The position numbers were made by a program, and so were the translations under genes. Under the pieces are notes generated by a model. It did no database searches. It saw only the letters and a list, made by a program, of their open reading frames with translations, and was not told the DNA's origin. Shown here one piece after another: positions 58,980 through 64,000 of a stretch of 64,000 nt of DNA; the stretch's first letter is position 1; each line of letters starts with the position of its first letter. This stretch comes from Halomonas sp. H10-9-1 (GTDB lineage Bacteria > Pseudomonadota > Gammaproteobacteria > Pseudomonadales > Halomonadaceae). The stretch spans positions 2,170,001-2,234,000 of the forward strand of contig NZ_JAMSHO010000001.1 of the NCBI RefSeq assembly GCF_040147005.1, read 5' to 3'.

Positions 58980-59004
58980 GTAGCTTGAGCCTGGCCGAAG
59001 GCCC

Positions 59005-60084
<1,080 letters not shown>

Positions 60085-60120
60085 CTTTGCTTCCTTGTAT
60101 TGCCGCCCCACCAGTCGGGG

Positions 60121-60224
60121 CTTTCCCGGCGACAAGCCTTCGAGGAGGCGCTGTGAATACCTCCCTGTACGCTACCCACGCCATCCCTGGCGTAGGACCT
60201 CCTCTTCGGCTTGTCCCCGGCGCC
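60121..60224 (-). repeat. palindromic element copy C inside the leu operon
   Basis: The 104-bp core form: arms CGGCGACAAGCC and GGCTTGTCCCCGG, then GAGGAGG and CCTCCTC, with the tip ACGCCA-TCCC-TGGCGT. It has no AGGGCTATCGCAG-like ends. It fills most of the 174-bp gap between leuD and leuB, which are co-directional, so it is probably transcribed. Confidence 0.8.
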
Positions 60225-60258
60225 CCTCGCCATGGCAAGGGCAGCCAGATCTATGTCA

Positions 60259-60912
60259 TCAGGCCTGGGCGGGATCGCGGAACAGCCAGGGGCGCGCGGC
60301 ACGGTGCTTCGTCTCGAAGGCGCGGATGGCATCCTCGTCCTGCAGGGTGATGCCGATATCGTCGAGCCCCTCGAGCAGGCAGTGCTTGCGGAACGCGTCC
60401 ACCTCGAACTCGATGACCTCGCCCGAGGGGGTGGTGATGCGCTGGCTCTCCAGGTCCACGTCCAGGGCATAGCCCGCGCTGGCCGCTTCCTCCCGGAACA
60501 GGCGGTCGACGGTCTCCTCGGGCAGGGCCACCAGCAGCAGGCCGTTCTTGAAGGCGTTGTTGTAGAAGATGTCGGCGAAACTGGGGGCGATCACCACCCG
60601 GAAGCCGAAATCCTCCAGCGCCCAGGGGGCGTGCTCGCGGGAGCTGCCACAGCCGAAGTTGCGCCGCGCCAGCAACACACTGGCGCCTTGATAGCGCGGC
60701 TGATTGAGCGCGAAGTCGGGGTTCAGCGGGCGCTGCGAGCAGTCCTGGCCCGGGTAGCCTTCATCCAGATAGCGCAGCTCATCGAACAGGTTGACGCCGA
60801 AGCCGGTGCGCTTGATCGACTTGAGGAACTGCTTGGGAATGATCAGGTCGGTATCGACGTTGGCCCGATCGAGGGGGGCGACGAGACCTTCGGTACGTTC
60901 GAACTTCTTCAT
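60259..60912 (-). CDS. leuD: 3-isopropylmalate dehydratase small subunit
   Basis: A 217-residue subunit. [20 protein letters not shown] and [17 protein letters not shown] are the swivelling-domain substrate motifs. It pairs with LeuC to isomerise 2- to 3-isopropylmalate. It starts four bases after leuC ends. Confidence 0.96.
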   Translation of the reverse strand: MKKFERTEGLVAPLDRANVDTDLIIPKQFLKSIKRTGFGVNLFDELRYLDEGYPGQDCSQRPLNPDFALNQPRYQGASVLLARRNFGCGSSREHAPWALEDFGFRVVIAPSFADIFYNNAFKNGLLLVALPEETVDRLFREEAASAGYALDVDLESQRITTPSGEVIEFEVDAFRKHCLLEGLDDIGITLQDEDAIRAFETKHRAARPWLFRDPAQA

Positions 60913-60915
60913 GAT

Positions 60916-62361
60916 TCAGGCCTCCTGGGCGCGGTCGTTGGCGGCAAGCTCTCGCACATCCACGAAGTGGCCGGCGATGGCGGCGGCGGCGGCCATCGCC
61001 GGGCTGACCAGGTGGGTACGGCCTCCATAGCCCTGGCGCCCCTCGAAGTTGCGATTGGAGGTGGAGGCACAGTGCTCGCCGGCCCCCAGCTTGTCGGCGT
61101 TCATGGCCAGGCACATGGAGCAGCCAGGCTCGCGCCACTCGAAGCCCGCCTCGATGAACACGCGATCGAGCCCTTCGGCCTCGGCCTGGCGCTTTACCAG
61201 GCCAGAGCCCGGCACCACCATGGCGAGCTTGATGGAGTCGGCCACCTTCTTGCCGCGGGCCACCTTGGCCGCCTCGCGCAGGTCCTCGATGCGCGAGTTG
61301 GTGCAGGAGCCGATAAACACCTTGTCGAGCTTGATATCGGTGATCTTCTGCCTCGGCGCCAGGCCCATGTAGTCGAGCGCCCGGGCGTAGCCGTTGCGCA
61401 CGGTATCATCGTCCTGCTCCGCCGGGTCGGGGACCTCGCCGGAAACGCCGGTGACCATCTCGGGGCTGGTGCCCCAGCTCACCTGGGGCTCGATCTCGGC
61501 GGCATCCAGCACTACCACCTTGTCGAACTCGGCAGCGTCGTCGGAGACGAGCTCGCGCCAGTCGGCGACCGCGGCCTCCCACTGCTCACCCGTCGGCGCA
61601 TAGTGGCGATCGCGCAGGTAATCGATGGTGGTGTCATCCACCGCGATCAGGCCGACCCGGGCACCGGCCTCGATGGCCATGTTGCACACCGTCATGCGGC
61701 CTTCCATGGAGAGGCCCTGGATCGCACTGCCGGCAAACTCGATGGCATAGCCGGTGCCACCAGCGGTGCCGATGCGGCCGATGATAGCCAGCACCACGTC
61801 CTTGGCGGTGACCCCGGTGCCGAGCTCACCCTCGACACGCACCTGCATGTTGCGCATCTTCTGGGCCAGCAGGCACTGGGTGGCCAGCACGTGCTCCACC
61901 TCGGAGGTGCCGATGCCATGGGCCAGCGCCGCGAAGGCACCGTGGGTGGCGGTATGGGAGTCGCCGCAGACCACGGTCATGCCCGGCAGGGTGGCGCCCT
62001 GCTCCGGCCCCACCACGTGGACGATGCCCTGGCGTGGGTCGTTGATCTTGAACTCCTCGATGCCGAACTCGCGGCAGTTGTCGTCCAGGGTCTGCACCTG
62101 GATCAGCGACACCGGGTCCTTGATCCCGGCATTGCCCTCGGCACGCTCCTTCACGGTGGTGGGCACGTTATGATCCGGTGTCGCGAGGTTGGCATCGAGG
62201 CGCCATGGCTTGCGACCCGCCAGGCGCAGGCCCTCGAAGGCCTGGGGCGAGGTGACCTCGTGAAGCAGATGGCGATCGATGTAGATCAGCGCGGTGCCGT
62301 CGTCGCGCGCCTTGACGAGGTGCTGCGACCACAGCTTGTCATAGAGTGTCTGGCCTGCCAT
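60916..62361 (-). CDS. leuC: 3-isopropylmalate dehydratase large subunit
   Basis: A 481-residue aconitase-family protein. The [4Fe-4S] ligands are in [14 protein letters not shown] and in [31 protein letters not shown] is the other family block. ATG 62361 with GGAG upstream is used rather than an earlier one at 62409. It is first in leuCDB, with the LysR gene divergent. Confidence 0.96.
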   Translation of the reverse strand: MAGQTLYDKLWSQHLVKARDDGTALIYIDRHLLHEVTSPQAFEGLRLAGRKPWRLDANLATPDHNVPTTVKERAEGNAGIKDPVSLIQVQTLDDNCREFGIEEFKINDPRQGIVHVVGPEQGATLPGMTVVCGDSHTATHGAFAALAHGIGTSEVEHVLATQCLLAQKMRNMQVRVEGELGTGVTAKDVVLAIIGRIGTAGGTGYAIEFAGSAIQGLSMEGRMTVCNMAIEAGARVGLIAVDDTTIDYLRDRHYAPTGEQWEAAVADWRELVSDDAAEFDKVVVLDAAEIEPQVSWGTSPEMVTGVSGEVPDPAEQDDDTVRNGYARALDYMGLAPRQKITDIKLDKVFIGSCTNSRIEDLREAAKVARGKKVADSIKLAMVVPGSGLVKRQAEAEGLDRVFIEAGFEWREPGCSMCLAMNADKLGAGEHCASTSNRNFEGRQGYGGRTHLVSPAMAAAAAIAGHFVDVRELAANDRAQEA

Positions 62362-62426
62362 ATCGTTCTCCCGGGCCTGCGGCCCTGTGCGTATCCGGTT
62401 TGTCATCATGCTGGATGGGCTTCCAT

Positions 62427-62443
62427 GGGGTTAGACCCTGAGG
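62427..62443. repeat. degenerate GGGGTCAGACCCC-like site
   Basis: GGGGTTAGACCCTGAGG is a decayed form of the REP-like palindrome that follows downstream. Confidence 0.4.
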
Positions 62444-62471
62444 CATCTCCAGAAATTTATCTTATAAATCA

Positions 62472-62607
62472 AAAGGCTGCATATTCTTGGCGGATGTCCG
62501 AGAGCTCGGCGTAGCCCTTGGGGTCTGACCCCGCTGCTGAAAGGCTGCATATTCTTGGCGGATGTCCGAGAGCTCGGCGTAGCCCTTGGGGTCTGACCCC
62601 GCTGCTG
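62472..62607. repeat. perfect 68-bp tandem duplication with REP-like palindrome
   Basis: Units 62472-62539 and 62540-62607 appear identical. Each contains CTTGGGGTCTGACCCCG, with a GGGGTC-T-GACCCC palindrome. Identity over 68 bp points to a recent event. It lies in the 515-bp spacer between leuC and the LysR gene. Confidence 0.9.
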
Positions 62608-62652
62608 CATGTTGCGCCAACACTCTGATATGACTGAACAATCAACAACGCG

Positions 62653-62671
62653 GGGGTCAGACCCCAAGGGC
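62653..62671. repeat. inverted REP-like palindrome
   Basis: GGGGTCAGACCCCAAGGGC is the exact reverse complement of 62582-62600, making a 19-bp inverted repeat pair with a 52-base loop. Such GGGGTCAGACCCC palindromes are often found near RAYT-type transposase genes; none is in this window. Confidence 0.7.
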
Positions 62672-62822
62672 GCGGCACCGTGCTCGCATGAGGCACCAAC
62701 ATCTTCGAATATGTCGATATCGTGACATCATTCGTGGGGATGCCACAGGGGCTCTTCCTTGCCGCTTGCGCCTTGAAGCTTGTGACTCTGCTGCCAGTTT
62801 CCCGCCCCTCGCCCATAAAATC

Positions 62823-62860
62823 AATTCATGTTATTTATTCAATGAATTCCTTTCTGGAAT
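62823..62860. promoter_or_regulatory. candidate LysR autoregulatory dyads
   Basis: AATTCAT (62823-62829) and ATGAATT (62842-62848) are perfect arms 12 bp apart, and ATTCC/GGAAT (62846-62860) follows. They lie in AT-rich sequence just upstream of the LysR start, where a regulator of this type usually binds. Confidence 0.5.
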
Positions 62861-62876
62861 ACATAAGGCGGACACC

Positions 62877-63782
62877 ATGGACACCCAGAGTCTGCAGGCC
62901 TTCCTCGCCGTGGCCGACAACGGCAGCTTCTCCCGTGCGGCGGAGCAGCTGCACCTGACCCAGCCGGCGGTGAGCAAGCGTATCGCGGTGCTCGAGACCC
63001 AGGTCGACGCCCGCCTGTTCGACCGCATCGGACGACGCGTCACCCTCACCGAGGCCGGGCGCGTGCTGCTGCCCCGCGCCCGCGAGATCCTGATGATGGT
63101 GAACGACAGCCGTCGGGCGCTGGGCAACCTGGCGGGCGCGGTGGGCGGCAGCCTGACCCTGGCCACCAGCCACCATATTGGCCTGCACCGCCTGCCTCCC
63201 CTGCTCAAGGCCTACACCCGGGCCCACCCCGAGGTGCGCCTCGACCTGCACTTCCTCGACTCGGAGGAGGCCTACCAGGGGGTGCTGGATGGCTCGCTGG
63301 AGATCGCCGTGGTGACCCTGGCGCCGCATCCGCACGCCCAGCTTGAGGTGGTGCCGGTGTGGATCGACCGCCTCTGTTTCGTGTGCGCCCACGACCATCC
63401 GCTGGCACGCCGCACGCGGCTGGGACTCGACGAGTTGTGTGACTTCGATGCCGTGCTGCCGGGACCACTCACCTTCACCCGGGGCCTGATCGAGGCGCGC
63501 TTCGAAGCCGCCGGCCTGCAACTGCCGGTGGCGCTCTCCACCAACTATCTCGAGACCCTGAAGATGATGACCGCCATCGGCCTGGGCTGGAGCCTGTTGC
63601 CGGAGCGGCTGGTGGCGGACGAGCTGCATAAGCTGGAGGTCGAGCAGCCGCCGATCCACCGTCCCCTGGGTTACCTCGTGCACCGCAACAGGACGCTCTC
63701 CAATGCCACGCGAGCCATGCTCGAGCAGCTCGAGTCGGCACGCGAACCGGACGCGCGCTCGCTGACTCGCGAAATTGGTTAG
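62877..63782 (+). CDS. LysR family transcriptional regulator divergent from leuCDB
   Basis: A 301-residue regulator. The N-terminal winged helix is LQAFLAVADNGSFSRAAEQLHLTQPAVSKRIAVLE; the C-terminal effector domain follows from about residue 90. Its position opposite leuC, as for a LysR gene beside leuC in Pseudomonas, suggests it controls leucine synthesis; the effector is unknown. AAGGCGG precedes the ATG. Confidence 0.88.
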   Translation: MDTQSLQAFLAVADNGSFSRAAEQLHLTQPAVSKRIAVLETQVDARLFDRIGRRVTLTEAGRVLLPRAREILMMVNDSRRALGNLAGAVGGSLTLATSHHIGLHRLPPLLKAYTRAHPEVRLDLHFLDSEEAYQGVLDGSLEIAVVTLAPHPHAQLEVVPVWIDRLCFVCAHDHPLARRTRLGLDELCDFDAVLPGPLTFTRGLIEARFEAAGLQLPVALSTNYLETLKMMTAIGLGWSLLPERLVADELHKLEVEQPPIHRPLGYLVHRNRTLSNATRAMLEQLESAREPDARSLTREIG

Positions 63783-63814
63783 ACTGCTCACGTGATCGCC
63801 AGGAGCCTGCCGAC

Positions 63815-64000
63815 GTGCCCCCTTCCGCTTCCCCTACAACGCCGCGACGCCACGCCCTCGCCGGCGGCCTGACCCTGGCCGGCCTGGCGCTGCAGGTCAT
63901 GCGCCTGGCCGGGGTGCCCGTGCCGCTGCCTGCGGTGAGCGTCGCCTTCTGGCTGGCGGTGGGCCTGCTGTGGCCCGACATGAAACGCAGCAACCGCCGC
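63815..64000 (+). CDS. unknown membrane protein, C-terminus cut off
   Basis: Only 62 codons lie in the window. A GTG after AGGAG opens a frame with a basic N-terminus and two hydrophobic stretches (ALAGGLTLAGLALQVMRLAG and AVSVAFWLAVGLLW). I do not recognise the family. It starts 32 bp after the LysR stop and may be in the same transcript. Confidence 0.55.
   Translation, partial: MPPSASPTTPRRHALAGGLTLAGLALQVMRLAGVPVPLPAVSVAFWLAVGLLWPDMKRSNRR

Noticed and set aside
62431..62816. Short frames with duplicated peptide across the 68-bp repeats
   Set aside because: The peptide duplication is caused by the tandem DNA repeat; no start site or homology supports a protein.

Overview
The window is a dense, GC-rich chromosomal segment of a gammaproteobacterium, most like Halomonas and its relatives (Halomonadaceae). 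The basis is gene content and order rather than a marker gene: no rRNA or tRNA is visible. The right third keeps the leuCDB-asd-fimV-truA-trpF-(trpBA)-accD-folC-dedD-cvpA-purF-metZ order familiar from Pseudomonas and relatives. A BCCT osmolyte carrier, the ppsA/ppsR pair, purU, gcdH with its CoA-transferase and two MATE pumps fit a salt-adapted aerobe.

Layout. 1-17400: a truncated OsmC-YcaO gene, a BCCT transporter, SIMPL, GNAT, a CDGSH/glutamate-synthase-like protein, a CDF-like transporter, a NUDIX-MBL fusion, a four-gene Mn/Zn ABC importer, ChaN-PDZ, a glutaredoxin-like protein, a methyltransferase and a YbgA-like protein. 17490-19075: an IS1111-type (IS110 family) insertion sequence sitting inside a dispersed palindromic repeat. 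19150-25335: rraA, a membrane GDPD, and divergent ppsA and ppsR. 25440-31115: glutarate/lysine catabolism genes (CoA-transferase, gcdH), MATE, a CbiM-like permease and purU. 31339-35342: a cystine-type ABC importer and an RNase J-like nuclease. 35443-40701: a short H-NS-like protein and a compact molybdenum cofactor operon, mobA-mobB-moeA-moaCD-moaE-moaA, in which moaC and moaD are one reading frame. 40893-44173: a PuuR-like regulator, a second MATE pump and yceI with cytochrome b561. 44337-62361: the long minus-strand metZ to leuC block. 62877 to the end: a divergent LysR regulator and the start of a membrane protein.

The clearest non-gene signal is in the spacers. A palindromic element occurs four times (17492-19074, split by the IS; 24252-24424; 26697-26874; 60121-60224). 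Its arms differ between copies by paired changes that keep the stems intact. Two copies end in AGGGCTATCGCAGTTA-like termini, which also occur as short hairpins at 47128 and 57396. Separate repeats are a (CAAGCTG)n heptamer array at two loci and a GGGGTCTGACCCC REP-like palindrome inside a perfect 68-bp tandem duplication upstream of leuC.

The genes are mostly housekeeping: leucine, tryptophan, methionine, purine, folate, fatty-acid and molybdopterin synthesis, metal and amino-acid uptake. No phage, CRISPR array, toxin-antitoxin pair or defence island is visible. Functional calls rest on recognisable motifs and family resemblance read by eye; no search was run.
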